Of a stretch of DNA of 64,000 nt, positions 24,497 through 34,184 are shown piece after piece; position 1 is the stretch's first letter; each line of letters begins with the position of its first letter. Source of the stretch: Oscillospiraceae bacterium (GTDB taxonomy: Bacteria > Bacillota > Clostridia > UMGS1840); assembly GCA_015068645.1 (NCBI GenBank), contig SVKD01000009.1, positions 38,140 to 102,139 on the forward strand. Direction: 5' to 3'. A model generated the notes under the pieces. The model did no database searches, was not told where the DNA came from, and was given only the letters and a program-made list of their open reading frames with translations. The position numbers were made by a program, and so were the translations under genes.

Positions 24497-24796
24497 CTAT
24501 GCTTTTTCTGATTGTCTTACTTCTTTGATTGCCCATTTGTGTAAAGTAAGAGTGCTTTTTTCATTTTCACTACTTTTGCCGGTTTCAATGATAATAGTAG
24601 TATCTTTTATTTGAACCACCTTACCTTCAATACCGCCAATGCTGATGATCTTATTACCTTTTTCTAACGAAGCAACCATTTCATTATGTTTTTTCTTTCT
24701 TTTCTTATCGGGCAATATGATTAACAGATAGAAAAAAACTAACATTAAAATCAGCGGCAGAAAAGTTGTAACAGTTGTCATTAATTCTGCAGGCAT
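24497..24796 (-). CDS. yajC: Preprotein translocase subunit YajC
   Basis: The 99-residue protein has one N-terminal membrane helix (about 8-27) followed by PDKKRKKKHNEMVASLEKGNKI and IGGIEGKVVQIKDTTIIIETG, the YajC signature. It is an accessory part of the Sec translocon with SecDF. SecD and SecF are not in the window, though they often follow the SCIFF genes in Clostridia. It is the first gene of the operon with TIGR04086 and SCIFF. Confidence 0.93.
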   Translation of the reverse strand: MPAELMTTVTTFLPLILMLVFFYLLIILPDKKRKKKHNEMVASLEKGNKIISIGGIEGKVVQIKDTTIIIETGKSSENEKSTLTLHKWAIKEVRQSEKA

Positions 24797-24840
24797 TCAC
24801 TTCACCTTCTTTCAAGAACACGTTTTGATTTTCGCATATT

Positions 24841-24869
24841 ATTATACACTATAATCAATAAATTTTCAA
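24841..24869 (-). promoter_or_regulatory. Sigma-A promoter of the yajC-TIGR04086-SCIFF operon
   Basis: On the minus strand TTGAAA (24864-24869), a 17-nt spacer and TATAAT (24841-24846) lie about 45 nt before yajC. Confidence 0.7.
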
Positions 24870-24914
24870 GTATTTTTAGGAAATTCTTTCATTTTTCGGC
24901 AGATTTTTAAAAAA

Positions 24915-26309
24915 CTAATCTGCTTTATGCCATTTTACTCCTTCGCGAGTATCTTCAATCACAATTCCCATAGCAAGAAGCTCTGCACGAATTTCATCTG
25001 CACGGGCAAAATTCTTTTCTTTTTTTGCTTGAGTTCGTTCTGCAATTTTTTCTTCAATCAAAGCCACATCCACATCAGATGATTCTTCTTCTCTTGCAAT
25101 GTTCAATACACCGGTTAATTCCAAAAGAATCGCTTTTGCAGCTTCCACGTAACCCTTGGTGGCATTTTCTTTGGTTTTGGTGTTGATTTCTCGAACCAGT
25201 TCAAAAATGATACCGATAGCTTCTGCAGTGTTTAAATCGTCATCCATTGCGGTGATGAATTTTTCACGGTAGGAATCCAAGGATGCCTGTTCTTCTGCAG
25301 TAATCGCAGTGTCCGCCACTTTATCGGATAAGAATTCCAGGTTTTTCATACAGGTTACAATTCTTCCTAAGCCTGTTTTCGCCTGTTCCAACAGTTCATC
25401 AGAGAAGTTGATCGGACTTCTGTAATGTGCAGACAGCATAAAGAAACGAAGTACATCATAGGGGAATTTTTCCGCTAAGTCACGAACGGTGAAGAAATTG
25501 CCAAGAGATTTAGACATTTTTCTGTTATCAATATTGATGTAGCCATTATGCATCCAGTAGTTTGCGAAAGGAACACCGTTTGCCGCTTCAGACTGTGCAA
25601 TTTCGTTTTCGTGATGAGGGAAAGACAAATCTTTACCGCCGCAATGAATATCAATGGTTTTACCTAAGTATTCATTCACCATGGCACTGCATTCGATATG
25701 CCAACCGGGACGACCTTCTCCCCAAGGACATTCCCAAGCCGGTTCTCCTTCTTTTTTCGCTTTCCAAATAGCAAAGTCCATAGGGTCCTTTTTATCTTCA
25801 TTCACGTTGATTCTGGCGCCTGCTTCCAGGTCTTCCAAGGGCTGATGAGAGAGCTTTCCGTAATTTTTAAACTTTTTAGTTTCAAAATAAACGTCACCAT
25901 TTACTTCGTAAGCATACCCTTTCTCAATCAAGGTTTCGCACATTTTGATAATTTGAGGAATGACATCGGTTGCTCTGGGATGAACGTCCGCTTCTTTTAC
26001 TCCAAGACCTTTGGCATCGGTATAATATTCTTTAATAAAGCGGTCTGCCAGTTCTCTTACGGTGATCCCCTCTTCGTTGGCACGTTTAATCATTTTATCA
26101 TCAATATCGGTAAAATTCTGCACGAATTTTACGTCATAACCACGATATTCAAAGTATCTTCTTAAGGTATCAAAAATGATAAAAGGACGCGCATTTCCCA
26201 AATGGAAATAGTTATACACAGTAGGTCCGCAAGCATAAATTTTTACTTTATTTTCTTCTAAGGGCTTGAATTCCTCTTTTTGCATAGTTAACGTGTTAAA
26301 AATTTTCAT
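24915..26309 (-). CDS. cysS: Cysteinyl-tRNA synthetase
   Basis: The 464-residue class I synthetase has the HIGH-like FHLGN (35-39), KMSKS (264-268), and the zinc ligands Cys27, Cys207 and the His-rich FPHHENE segment. It charges tRNA-Cys. The stop of the fused serine acetyltransferase gene lies just 2 nt upstream, the usual cysE-cysS coupling of Firmicutes. No T-box leader lies in front of it. Confidence 0.97.
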   Translation of the reverse strand: MKIFNTLTMQKEEFKPLEENKVKIYACGPTVYNYFHLGNARPFIIFDTLRRYFEYRGYDVKFVQNFTDIDDKMIKRANEEGITVRELADRFIKEYYTDAKGLGVKEADVHPRATDVIPQIIKMCETLIEKGYAYEVNGDVYFETKKFKNYGKLSHQPLEDLEAGARINVNEDKKDPMDFAIWKAKKEGEPAWECPWGEGRPGWHIECSAMVNEYLGKTIDIHCGGKDLSFPHHENEIAQSEAANGVPFANYWMHNGYINIDNRKMSKSLGNFFTVRDLAEKFPYDVLRFFMLSAHYRSPINFSDELLEQAKTGLGRIVTCMKNLEFLSDKVADTAITAEEQASLDSYREKFITAMDDDLNTAEAIGIIFELVREINTKTKENATKGYVEAAKAILLELTGVLNIAREEESSDVDVALIEEKIAERTQAKKEKNFARADEIRAELLAMGIVIEDTREGVKWHKAD

Positions 26310-26311
26310 AT

Positions 26312-28372
26312 TTATTCTCCTTTCAAAGAGTCGGTCTCTTTCAAATCTGCTTCTAATTTCTCAATGCGGGCAAGCATTCTGCAAAGTTCCTGAGATAAGG
26401 GGTCCGGGATATGGGTCTGATCTGTTTGCCAATCCGCACCTGAAATTTTGATATTATTGCGAATTACAACTCTGGCAGGAACACCAACACAAGTGCTGTT
26501 TTCGGGAACTTCCCGAAGAACCACAGCATTTGCCGCAATTTTGGAATTATCTCCCACGCTAAACGGTCCCAACACTTTAGCACCGCTGCCAATCATTACG
26601 TTTTTTCCGATGGTGGGATGACGTTTTCCGGTATCTTTACCGGTACCTCCTAAGGTTACATTCTGATATATGGTGCAACCATCACCAACCTCAGCGGTTT
26701 CACCGATCACCACACCCATACCATGGTCTATCATAACGCCCCGACCGATTTTGGCACCCGGATGAATTTCAATCCCGGTAAATAATCGGATAATCTGGGA
26801 CAAACTACGCGCTAAGAAATAACGTTTTTTCAAATACAACCGATGCGCCGCACGATGCCAGAACAAAGCGTGAATCCCGGGAGAAAGCAAAAATACCTCC
26901 AGCTTATTTTTGGCAGCAGGATCTTTCTCAACCACCACATTGATATCCTCTTTCAAACGTCCGAACACATTACATATAGCATCATATACACGGGAAAGTC
27001 CTATGGCTGCAACCGGCAGTAACAACACAATTGCCCCATAAGAATAACGCTCCTGCGTTTCCGCCAGCAAATGCAATGCTGCAACCCCCAACACAAAAAT
27101 ACAAAGAAACATTATTGCATTTTTCTCTTGTTTATGCCGCAATCTAACGGCCCCTACAAAAATACCAAGCATCAAAATCAGATGAAATGCATTGGACAGA
27201 TTTCCGAACTGGAATAATGAATCCCAAAACATAAAGTCATTACTTTGCCGCAGAGATACAGCAGGTTGCATCTGAGTACCCCAGGTAATCCCGAATTTTA
27301 AGCACCCCAATTTCAGATTGGAACCAATTCCGTTTTCCCGGTATCTGAAAATTCCTTCGCTCCACAAACGCTGATGCATCTGATCGGGAGTAATGTCAGG
27401 GTCATTCATCAATGACCGGGCATAGGAATCATCTGTGACATTCCACCGTCCGTTCGCATCGACATTAGAACCGATATACAAATTATAGCCAATAGGCATA
27501 TGAGCAATACTCTGTCCGTTAATTCGTTCAATTCCGCGGTATAACCCCGTATTGCACCCCAGATAACATAGACCTGCAAGCATCAGGGATAACAACTGTT
27601 TTTTAGAAAACGAGATAAACAACAGATATATCGCAAATGCCAACAGAAGTACCATTCCGCATGGACGGATACAATTGGTAATTGCTGAGATTACACCGAA
27701 TAAAATGCCGAGTGTAATGCTTCTTTTTTCCTGCAAACGCAGAACAAGATAAAAAAGCACAGTCAATAAGAATGTGGATAAGACTTCCGTTACCAAAAAC
27801 TCAGAATAGAAAATAAACGAAGGTGAAATCCCGTATAAAAACACGGTAAAATCAGCAATTTTACGGGAAAACAACCGTTTTGCACAAAGATACAACATTA
27901 CAGCGGTTGCAGTTTCCAGCAACACATTCCCCAGTTGCACAACAAAAACATTGGAACCAAATATGCGGTAACACCAGCTTAACACTTCGGAAAATCCTAT
28001 AATATGCGGAAAAGAGGAAATGTAAGCATCACTGACGTTTTTTCCCTCTGCCAACAGTTGTGCTGTATCGTGATAAATCTTAAAATCAGAAAACGGTTCC
28101 AATTGCAAAAGACAAACTGCCAACAAACGGAACCCGAAACATAAAACAAAAGCTAAAGGAACCCCTCTTTTTTGCTCATGACACTTTTTATAATGTGAAA
28201 ATCCCAATCCAAAGAATCCCACAGAATAGAAAAAAGGCAACCAGAAAGAACCGCCGTAAAAGGTTTGACTCCCAACGAAGAAACCAGCAAAAGCCGACAG
28301 AAATGCCATTGCAGCAAACAACACAAAAAAACATTTAAAAACTGAAGTGGACTTTTGTTGCAAACGGTTCAT
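26312..28372 (-). CDS. Fusion of a GT-C (family 39-like) membrane glycosyltransferase with serine O-acetyltransferase (CysE)
   Basis: The 686-residue frame is uninterrupted and holds two complete domains. Residues 1-469 form a multi-spanning membrane domain of the GT-C type, with the acidic loop [15 protein letters not shown] (Asp96, Asp102) after the second helix group, a large extracellular part, and the closing [20 protein letters not shown] helix typical of PMT/ArnT-like proteins. Residues about 470-686 are a whole Cys[33 protein letters not shown], hexapeptide repeats and the active-site segment [16 protein letters not shown], then GVPARVV. CysE makes O-acetylserine for cysteine. It precedes cysS by 2 nt. 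No ribosome site of quality is seen near the joint (about 26965), though a weak GTG start there cannot be excluded. Confidence 0.88.
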   Translation of the reverse strand: MNRLQQKSTSVFKCFFVLFAAMAFLSAFAGFFVGSQTFYGGSFWLPFFYSVGFFGLGFSHYKKCHEQKRGVPLAFVLCFGFRLLAVCLLQLEPFSDFKIYHDTAQLLAEGKNVSDAYISSFPHIIGFSEVLSWCYRIFGSNVFVVQLGNVLLETATAVMLYLCAKRLFSRKIADFTVFLYGISPSFIFYSEFLVTEVLSTFLLTVLFYLVLRLQEKRSITLGILFGVISAITNCIRPCGMVLLLAFAIYLLFISFSKKQLLSLMLAGLCYLGCNTGLYRGIERINGQSIAHMPIGYNLYIGSNVDANGRWNVTDDSYARSLMNDPDITPDQMHQRLWSEGIFRYRENGIGSNLKLGCLKFGITWGTQMQPAVSLRQSNDFMFWDSLFQFGNLSNAFHLILMLGIFVGAVRLRHKQEKNAIMFLCIFVLGVAALHLLAETQERYSYGAIVLLLPVAAIGLSRVYDAICNVFGRLKEDINVVVEKDPAAKNKLEVFLLSPGIHALFWHRAAHRLYLKKRYFLARSLSQIIRLFTGIEIHPGAKIGRGVMIDHGMGVVIGETAEVGDGCTIYQNVTLGGTGKDTGKRHPTIGKNVMIGSGAKVLGPFSVGDNSKIAANAVVLREVPENSTCVGVPARVVIRNNIKISGADWQTDQTHIPDPLSQELCRMLARIEKLEADLKETDSLKGE

Positions 28373-28447
28373 AGTAGGGTTCTCCTTTCCAAAAATATCT
28401 TATTTTATTTATTGTATATGAAAATGAAATAAATGTCAATCTTTTTC

Positions 28448-30496
28448 TTACAATTGACCGGCATAATGGTGACGGGCAAACATACGGTTCACGGAAGCAA
28501 AAATCCGCTTATTTTGGGGTAATGAAAAATCCGGATCAGTTGCTAACAATAATTCTGCCGCTTTTTTTGCGGTGCGGACAGTTTCCATAGTATAAGTCAA
28601 GCGACTTAACACTGTAGAAGGAAGACCGTGCTGACGGGTTCCAAAAAACTCTCCCGGTCCCCGATTTTTCAAATCAAATTCGCTGATTTTAAAACCGTCT
28701 GTGGTTTTTTCCATAATTTCCAGGCGCTTTCTTGCTTTTTCATCAGAAAGATTTAAAAAACAATAAGATTGCTTATCACTACGCCCTACCCGTCCCCGAA
28801 GCTGATGAAGACTGGCAAGACCGAATCGTTCCGCATTTTCTATCACCATCACGGTGGCATTCGGCACATTGACACCCACCTCCACCACAGTGGTAGAAAC
28901 CAAAACGTGAATGTCACCTTGCAAAAAGGCGTTCATCACGGCATCTTTTTCTTCGGCTTTCATTCTGCCGTGCAACAATCCAACCCGATAGTCTTTCAGG
29001 GAGGTTGTTTGCAATTCTTCCTGCAGGCGAATAGCATCCTCCAATTCCATGGTTTCACTTTCTTCAATGAGCGGACAAACCACAAACGCCTGGTTCCCCT
29101 TGACCAGTTCTTTTTTCACAAACTGATACACATTGTCACGCTGTTTTTCTCCTGCAATTCTCGTCTTAACAGGGATTCTGCCGCGGGGCAATTCATCAAT
29201 GACGGAAACATCTAAGTCTCCATAAATAATCAGTGCCAAAGTTCTGGGAATGGGGGTTGCAGTCATCACCAAACAATGGGGATTTTCGCCTTTTTCCGTC
29301 AGTACAGAACGTGCTTTCACGCCGAATCGGTGTTGTTCATCGGTAATCACCAATCCTAATTTATGAAACTGCACTTTATCATATAACAGTGCATGGGTAC
29401 CAATTACTAACGAAACATCTCCTGCTGCAAGACCCGAAATCACACTGTCTTTTTCTTTTTTCTTCATAGAAGCAACCAAAAGCTCCACCGATAGCCCGAA
29501 TTCTTCTAAATAGGGCTTCAATCCTTCGTAATGCTGACGGGCAAGAATTTCAGTAGGCGCCATCAACACTGCCTGATAACCGCTTTTTGCACAAATCAGC
29601 ATTGACATAGCGGCAACCATGGTTTTACCGCTACCCACATCTCCTTGCACCAAACGGTTCATCTGATGCCCTGCTTTAAAATCAGCGCAAATTTCTCTGG
29701 TAACATGTTTTTGGGCATTCGTTAAGGAAAAAGGAAGTTTCCCGGCGAATTCTTCTGCAATTTTATAGTTGGTAAGTTTTGGTCCGGCAGCTTTTTTCTG
29801 CCGCAATTTGATTTTTCCGAGTCCCAACATCAGATAAAACAATTCTTCAAAAGCAAGACGTTTTTTGGCCGCCGCAAGTTCCTCTTCTCCCCTTGGAAAA
29901 TGAATGTTCTCCAAAGCATACAAAAGCTCACAAAGATGATATTCTTTGCGGATTTCCATAGGTAGAGTTTCTGTAAGTTGTTCTTTGGCAAGCTTCAAAC
30001 ATTCATAAGCAATTTTTTGCACAACCCCTTGGGTTAATCCTTTTGTAAGAGCGTATCTAGGGATATAATTTTCTGAAAAATTGCCGGACGGAATCTCTTT
30101 TTGCACGGCAGGATTGGTCATTTCCACATAACCGATTCTTCTGCTCACTTTCCCCGATAAGGTGACTGTTTTACCAACCATCAATTTGTTAATCAAGTAC
30201 TTCTGATTAAAAAAAGTAACCTTCACTTCTCCCGTTTCGTCCTCACACAAAAGCTGAATCAACGTAAGATTCTGACGGACACGTCGGGTAGAAACATCTA
30301 AAATCCGAACGGTAACGGTAGCAAGTTCCTCTTCCCGAAGCTCAGAAACTGTTTTCACATTCATACGGTTTTCATAATTTTTGGGAAAATAATAGAGCAT
30401 ATCGGCAACCGAAAAAATGCCAAGCTTTTGAAAATACACAAGCCTGGCATCGGAAACTCCTGATATATTAGAAATGGGAATCGAAAACAGGTTCAT
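28448..30496 (-). CDS. recG: ATP-dependent DNA helicase RecG
   Basis: The 682-residue protein has the N-terminal wedge (OB) domain, Walker A GDVGSGKT, the box DEQH in VITDEQHRFGV, TATPIPRTLA, and the C-terminal RGRVGRSDKQSYCFL plus GPGEFFGTRQHG motifs. RecG regresses stalled forks. Start ATG (complement of 30494-30496) follows AGAGGACG; an in-frame TTG at 30529 gives 11 more residues without a ribosome site. It follows fakA as in the B. subtilis yloU-yloV-...-recG order. Confidence 0.96.
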   Translation of the reverse strand: MNLFSIPISNISGVSDARLVYFQKLGIFSVADMLYYFPKNYENRMNVKTVSELREEELATVTVRILDVSTRRVRQNLTLIQLLCEDETGEVKVTFFNQKYLINKLMVGKTVTLSGKVSRRIGYVEMTNPAVQKEIPSGNFSENYIPRYALTKGLTQGVVQKIAYECLKLAKEQLTETLPMEIRKEYHLCELLYALENIHFPRGEEELAAAKKRLAFEELFYLMLGLGKIKLRQKKAAGPKLTNYKIAEEFAGKLPFSLTNAQKHVTREICADFKAGHQMNRLVQGDVGSGKTMVAAMSMLICAKSGYQAVLMAPTEILARQHYEGLKPYLEEFGLSVELLVASMKKKEKDSVISGLAAGDVSLVIGTHALLYDKVQFHKLGLVITDEQHRFGVKARSVLTEKGENPHCLVMTATPIPRTLALIIYGDLDVSVIDELPRGRIPVKTRIAGEKQRDNVYQFVKKELVKGNQAFVVCPLIEESETMELEDAIRLQEELQTTSLKDYRVGLLHGRMKAEEKDAVMNAFLQGDIHVLVSTTVVEVGVNVPNATVMVIENAERFGLASLHQLRGRVGRSDKQSYCFLNLSDEKARKRLEIMEKTTDGFKISEFDLKNRGPGEFFGTRQHGLPSTVLSRLTYTMETVRTAKKAAELLLATDPDFSLPQNKRIFASVNRMFARHHYAGQL

Positions 30497-30536
30497 AACG
30501 TCCTCTTTTTCAAAAATTCTAACCTTCAAAGTTTTC

Positions 30537-30566
30537 GGTTTATTTGGGTTTATTTGGGTTTATTTC
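30537..30566. repeat. Three tandem copies of a 10-bp unit upstream of recG
   Basis: GGTTTATTTG is repeated at 30537-30546, 30547-30556 and 30557-30566 (last base C). It lies between the recG start and the fakA stop. No function is evident; such short tandem repeats can change copy number by slippage. Confidence 0.8.
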
Positions 30567-30578
30567 ATTTTTCCTGAA

Positions 30579-32174
30579 TCACTCTAAGGAAACAAAGTAG
30601 TAGTACACGGGCTGGTCACCGCGATAGAAAGAGAAATCAATCTCCTTATATTTTTTGGTTAAGGTTTTTTCTAAGCTTTCCATTTCTTCACTGTTCACAT
30701 CAGCACCTGCATACACAGTTACCATAGAAACCGTGTCATCACAAAGTTTTTCAATCACAGAAGCACAAACCTTGTTGTAATCCTTACCTTTGGTCAGAAT
30801 AGAGCTTCCGCTTAATGCCATAATTTCTCCTTCTTTGATTTCAATGTTATCAAACACGGAATCTCTTACAGCATAAGTAATCTGCGCAGATTTCAAGGAT
30901 GCAATAATATCTTTCATCTGCCCCAGATTTTCCTCGGGAGACTGGGTTTCATCAAAGCCAACCATACAGGGCAAAACGTCTGACATATTGGTAGTGGGAA
31001 TTACCACCATCTGACCATCATAGAGTTCTGCTGCCTGCTCTGCTGCCAGAATAATATTTTTATTATTGGGGAACACGTAAACCACATCTGCATTGGTGCG
31101 GTTTGCAGCGTTTAAAATATCATCGGAAGAGGGATTCATAGACTGACCGCCGGAAACGATATGTTCAATGCCAAGTTCTTTATAAATGTTGGCAAAACCT
31201 TCTCCTGCTGCAACTGCAACAAAAGCAAAGGGTTGACGTTCCGCAGGAATAGCGTTCTGAATATTTTCATTCTGATATTTCATATTATCGATTTTAATAT
31301 CGATAAGACTACCGATTTTTAATGCTTCTGAAATTACGATACCGGGATCGTTGGTATGAATATGCACTTTGATGATATCTTCCATTGCAACCACAACAAT
31401 AGAATCGCCCAAGCCTTCATAACGCTGAGTCAGCTGATTTTTCTTACGCTCAGGATTCTGAATAATAAACTCGGTACAATACTGGAAGTTCACGTTTTCG
31501 TGATTATCAGAGAATACTTCTGCAGTTTTGGCAACTTCTGCTACCGCTTCCTCCGGCATAATACCGGATTTATAGTAATTTGCCATACCTTCAATAATAT
31601 AGCAAATCCCCTTACCTCCGGAGTCTACCACACCTGCCTGCTTCAACTTGGGAAGCATTTCAGGAGTTTGAGCCAAGGCATCATAGGAAGCACGAACTGC
31701 TTCGGTAAAGAGCATTTCCATATCGGTAATTTCATCTTTGATTTCAGTTAAATGCTCTGCCGTCATACGAATAACGGTTAAGATAGTACCCTCGGTAGGT
31801 TTCATAATTGCTTCGTAAGCAGTTTTGGAACCTAACCGGAAGGCATCAACCATATCTGCAACTTCCAGCTCCTTTTTCCCCTTTGCAGCTTTAGCCATCC
31901 CTCTTAAAATCTGGGAAAGAATAACACCGGAGTTCCCTCTTGCACCGCGAAGTGCAGACATAGAAACACCATCTAACACGTTGCTTGCAGATTCCGTGCG
32001 GCTATGTGCTGCAGATGCTGCAGAAGTGAAAGTCATAGACATATTGGTTCCGGTATCACCGTCGGGTACCGGGAACACATTTAAGGCATTGAGTTCCTCT
32101 TTATTATTACATAAATGGATTTTGGCTGCCGTAATCATATTGGCAAGCAATTCTCCATTGATTTTTTTATCCAT
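30579..32174 (-). CDS. fakA: Fatty acid kinase subunit FakA (YloV, DAK2 domain)
   Basis: The 531-residue protein has an N-terminal DhaL/DAK2 kinase domain (NALNVFPVPDGDTGTNM, RGARGNSGVILSQILRG, VDSGGKG) and the C-terminal FakA part with VAAGEGFANIYKELGIEHIVSGGQSMNPS and VFPNNKNI. FakA uses ATP to phosphorylate fatty acids held by a FakB protein, feeding phospholipid synthesis. No FakB gene is seen here. Start ATG (complement of 32172-32174) follows GGGAGA; an in-frame TTG 7 codons upstream is less likely. It follows the Asp23 gene, as in B. subtilis yloU-yloV. Confidence 0.93.
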   Translation of the reverse strand: MDKKINGELLANMITAAKIHLCNNKEELNALNVFPVPDGDTGTNMSMTFTSAASAAHSRTESASNVLDGVSMSALRGARGNSGVILSQILRGMAKAAKGKKELEVADMVDAFRLGSKTAYEAIMKPTEGTILTVIRMTAEHLTEIKDEITDMEMLFTEAVRASYDALAQTPEMLPKLKQAGVVDSGGKGICYIIEGMANYYKSGIMPEEAVAEVAKTAEVFSDNHENVNFQYCTEFIIQNPERKKNQLTQRYEGLGDSIVVVAMEDIIKVHIHTNDPGIVISEALKIGSLIDIKIDNMKYQNENIQNAIPAERQPFAFVAVAAGEGFANIYKELGIEHIVSGGQSMNPSSDDILNAANRTNADVVYVFPNNKNIILAAEQAAELYDGQMVVIPTTNMSDVLPCMVGFDETQSPEENLGQMKDIIASLKSAQITYAVRDSVFDNIEIKEGEIMALSGSSILTKGKDYNKVCASVIEKLCDDTVSMVTVYAGADVNSEEMESLEKTLTKKYKEIDFSFYRGDQPVYYYFVSLE

Positions 32175-32222
32175 TAACGTTTTCTCCCTTTTCAAAGTTG
32201 AAGCTATGGTAAATAAAATCGG

Positions 32223-32579
32223 TTATTTATTCACCACAATATCGTCCACACAAACGGTAACATCCTTAATGATGGCATCCGTCATTTTTTCCACAGCATA
32301 GGTAATATCCTGCTTCACATTTTCTGCCAACACTTTAATGTTGACACCGTAAGTCACCTTGATATGAATCTCGATACTGACTGTGTTATCACGGCAAACC
32401 ACTTTAATTCCTTTTCGTAAGCTTTCGCCACCAAACATCCGTTTTAAAACTTCGGCTTTGCTCTTTTCGCACATACCAACCACACCGTAGCAATGGGTTG
32501 CAACGTGGCCTGCAATTTCTTCAATAGCTTTTTCAGTTACAATAATTTCGCCTACATCGCTCAATTTTTTTAACGGCAT
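32223..32579 (-). CDS. Asp23/Gls24 (YloU) family protein
   Basis: The 118-residue protein fits the Asp23/YloU family: GEIIVTEKAIEEIAGHVATHCYGVVGM near the N-terminus, IEIHIKVTYGVNIKVLAENVKQDI in the middle, and VCVDDIV at the end. The ATG at 32577-32579 (complement) has AAAGGA about 12 nt upstream; an ATG four codons earlier sits directly on that ribosome site. YloU is co-conserved with the fatty acid kinase FakA, probably as an envelope-stress associated partner. Its own role is not settled. Confidence 0.9.
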   Translation of the reverse strand: MPLKKLSDVGEIIVTEKAIEEIAGHVATHCYGVVGMCEKSKAEVLKRMFGGESLRKGIKVVCRDNTVSIEIHIKVTYGVNIKVLAENVKQDITYAVEKMTDAIIKDVTVCVDDIVVNK

Positions 32580-32645
32580 ATTAATAACCATCCTTTCTCA
32601 TATTTTCTATCAAACAAACCGTAGCCGGTTTTCTTATTTTCAAAC

Positions 32646-33398
32646 TTATAATACTTTATTTAAGAACGCTTTTGTTCTTTCATGAACAGGATTAGAGAAA
32701 ATCTCATCCGGAGTTCCTTCTTCTAAGATTTTTCCTCCATCCATAAAGATTACTCTGTCGGCAACTTCACGGGCAAAACCCATTTCGTGAGTTACCACAA
32801 GCATAGTCATTCCATCTTTCGCCAATTTTTTCATAACATCCAACACCTCGCCAACCATTTCGGGGTCTAAAGCGGAAGTGGGTTCATCAAACAGCATCAC
32901 CTCAGGTTCCATGCACAATGCACGAACAATGGCAACACGCTGTTTCTGTCCGCCGGACAACTGAGAGGGATATGCGTTGGCTCTGTCTTCCAAACCAACT
33001 ACCCGAAGTAATTCCAACGCCTTTTTTTCAGCTTCTTCTTTACTTACCTTTTTGATTTTAATAGGAGCAATTGTCATATTGCCCAGAATTGTCATATGCG
33101 GAAATAAATTAAAATGCTGGAATACCATTCCCATTTTCTGACGATGTGCATTAATATCATTTTTGGGGTCCGCAATGTCTGTTCCGCCAAAGTTAATCAC
33201 TCCGGCAGTAGGCATTTCCAAAAGATTTAAAGAACGAAGAAAGGTGGACTTCCCGCAACCGGAAGGTCCGATGATAACAATTACTTCCCCTTTACGCACA
33301 TCCAAATCAATCCCATTGAGAGCTTTGATGGTCTGCCCTTTATAGTATTTTTTCAAGCCTCGAATTTCAATCTGATTATTTTTCTGATTACTTTTCAC
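32646..33398 (-). CDS. glnQ: Amino-acid ABC transporter ATP-binding protein (GlnQ-type)
   Basis: The 250-residue ATPase has Walker [10 protein letters not shown], the Q-loop [12 protein letters not shown], signature LSGGQKQR, Walker [12 protein letters not shown] and the switch histidine in VVTHEMGF. The PAAT family form (HisP/GlnQ) imports polar amino acids such as glutamine or cystine. The start overlaps the permease gene by 11 nt. A weak hairpin (AACCG..CGGTT near 32622-32637) follows the stop. It works with the permease and binding protein downstream in position. Confidence 0.95.
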   Translation of the reverse strand: MKSNQKNNQIEIRGLKKYYKGQTIKALNGIDLDVRKGEVIVIIGPSGCGKSTFLRSLNLLEMPTAGVINFGGTDIADPKNDINAHRQKMGMVFQHFNLFPHMTILGNMTIAPIKIKKVSKEEAEKKALELLRVVGLEDRANAYPSQLSGGQKQRVAIVRALCMEPEVMLFDEPTSALDPEMVGEVLDVMKKLAKDGMTMLVVTHEMGFAREVADRVIFMDGGKILEEGTPDEIFSNPVHERTKAFLNKVL

Positions 33399-34122
33399 TG
33401 TTGCGAAGTCTCCTTTCCAGTCTACCGGTTAAATAGGTGAGCAACATAACCAATATCAAATAAATTGCAGCAACTGCAAGCAACGGCATAAACGCAGAAA
33501 AGGTTCGCCCTCTGATAATGTCTCCACCTTTCGTCAAATCCACAATTCCAACATAACCGGAAACAGAGGTTTCCTTCAACAAAGCAATAAATTCATTTAA
33601 CAGAGTTGGTAACACACTTTTAAATACCTGGGGAATGATAATATAGAGCATTGTTTGCAGATAATTAAAGCCAAGCGATCTGCCCGCTTCAAACTGACCA
33701 TTGTCAATTGACATAATTCCGCCTCTTAAAATTTCGGCAACGTATGCACCGGAATTAATACCGAATGCAATAGAAGCAACCATAACGCCGTTGGTGGTGA
33801 AACTGAAGATAATAAAATAGGCAATCAAAAGCTGCACAACAACCGGCGTACCGCGGAAAACAGTCAGGTAAATCTTACTAATAGCATTTAATATTTTCAG
33901 TAAATAATACCCAAAACTTTTCGTTCTCGCCATAGCTTCATAATTTTTGTCATATGTGGAACGGATAATGGCCACAATGACACCAATTACAGTGCCGATT
34001 AACACTGCATAAAAAGCAATGGTCAGCGTTTTTCCTAATCCGTTAACCAAATATTTCCAACGAGAATCTGTTACAAAATTTAAAATAAACTGCTCTTTTA
34101 ATGACAAAAAAACCAACTCCAT
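33388..34122 (-). CDS. glnP: Amino-acid ABC transporter permease (GlnP-type)
   Basis: The 244-residue membrane protein begins with a soluble N-terminal part, then [21 protein letters not shown], and holds the HisMQ-type EAA loop [21 protein letters not shown] that docks on the ATPase. RGTPVVVQL is the conserved segment of PAAT permeases. One permease probably forms a homodimer. It overlaps glnQ by 11 nt and follows the binding-protein gene across a stem-loop. Confidence 0.94.
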   Translation of the reverse strand: MELVFLSLKEQFILNFVTDSRWKYLVNGLGKTLTIAFYAVLIGTVIGVIVAIIRSTYDKNYEAMARTKSFGYYLLKILNAISKIYLTVFRGTPVVVQLLIAYFIIFSFTTNGVMVASIAFGINSGAYVAEILRGGIMSIDNGQFEAGRSLGFNYLQTMLYIIIPQVFKSVLPTLLNEFIALLKETSVSGYVGIVDLTKGGDIIRGRTFSAFMPLLAVAAIYLILVMLLTYLTGRLERRLRNSEK

Positions 34123-34132
34123 ATGTAGCTTT

Positions 34133-34160
34133 GACGTTGTGCCGCAAAGGGCACAACGTC
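34133..34160. promoter_or_regulatory. Intercistronic stem-loop between the binding protein and permease genes
   Basis: GACGTTGTGCC (34133-34143) is a perfect complement of GGCACAACGTC (34150-34160) with a 6-nt loop. There is no T-run, so it is not a normal terminator. Such structures often protect the upstream mRNA and let the binding protein be made in excess over the permease. Confidence 0.7.
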
Positions 34161-34184
34161 ATTATTTTACACGATTTCTTAAAA

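Noticed and set aside
25698..26165. A 155-codon open frame opposite cysS
   Set aside because: It mirrors a highly conserved synthetase gene and has no family resemblance or ribosome site.
26310..26330. T-box riboswitch in front of cysS
   Set aside because: Only 2 nt separate cysS from the fused cysE gene, and the upstream region of the fusion (28373-28447) shows no T-box or specifier-loop structure.
31356..31751. A 131-codon open frame on the plus strand inside fakA
   Set aside because: It is a shadow of fakA codons, has no ribosome site and an unnatural His/Asn/Phe-rich composition.
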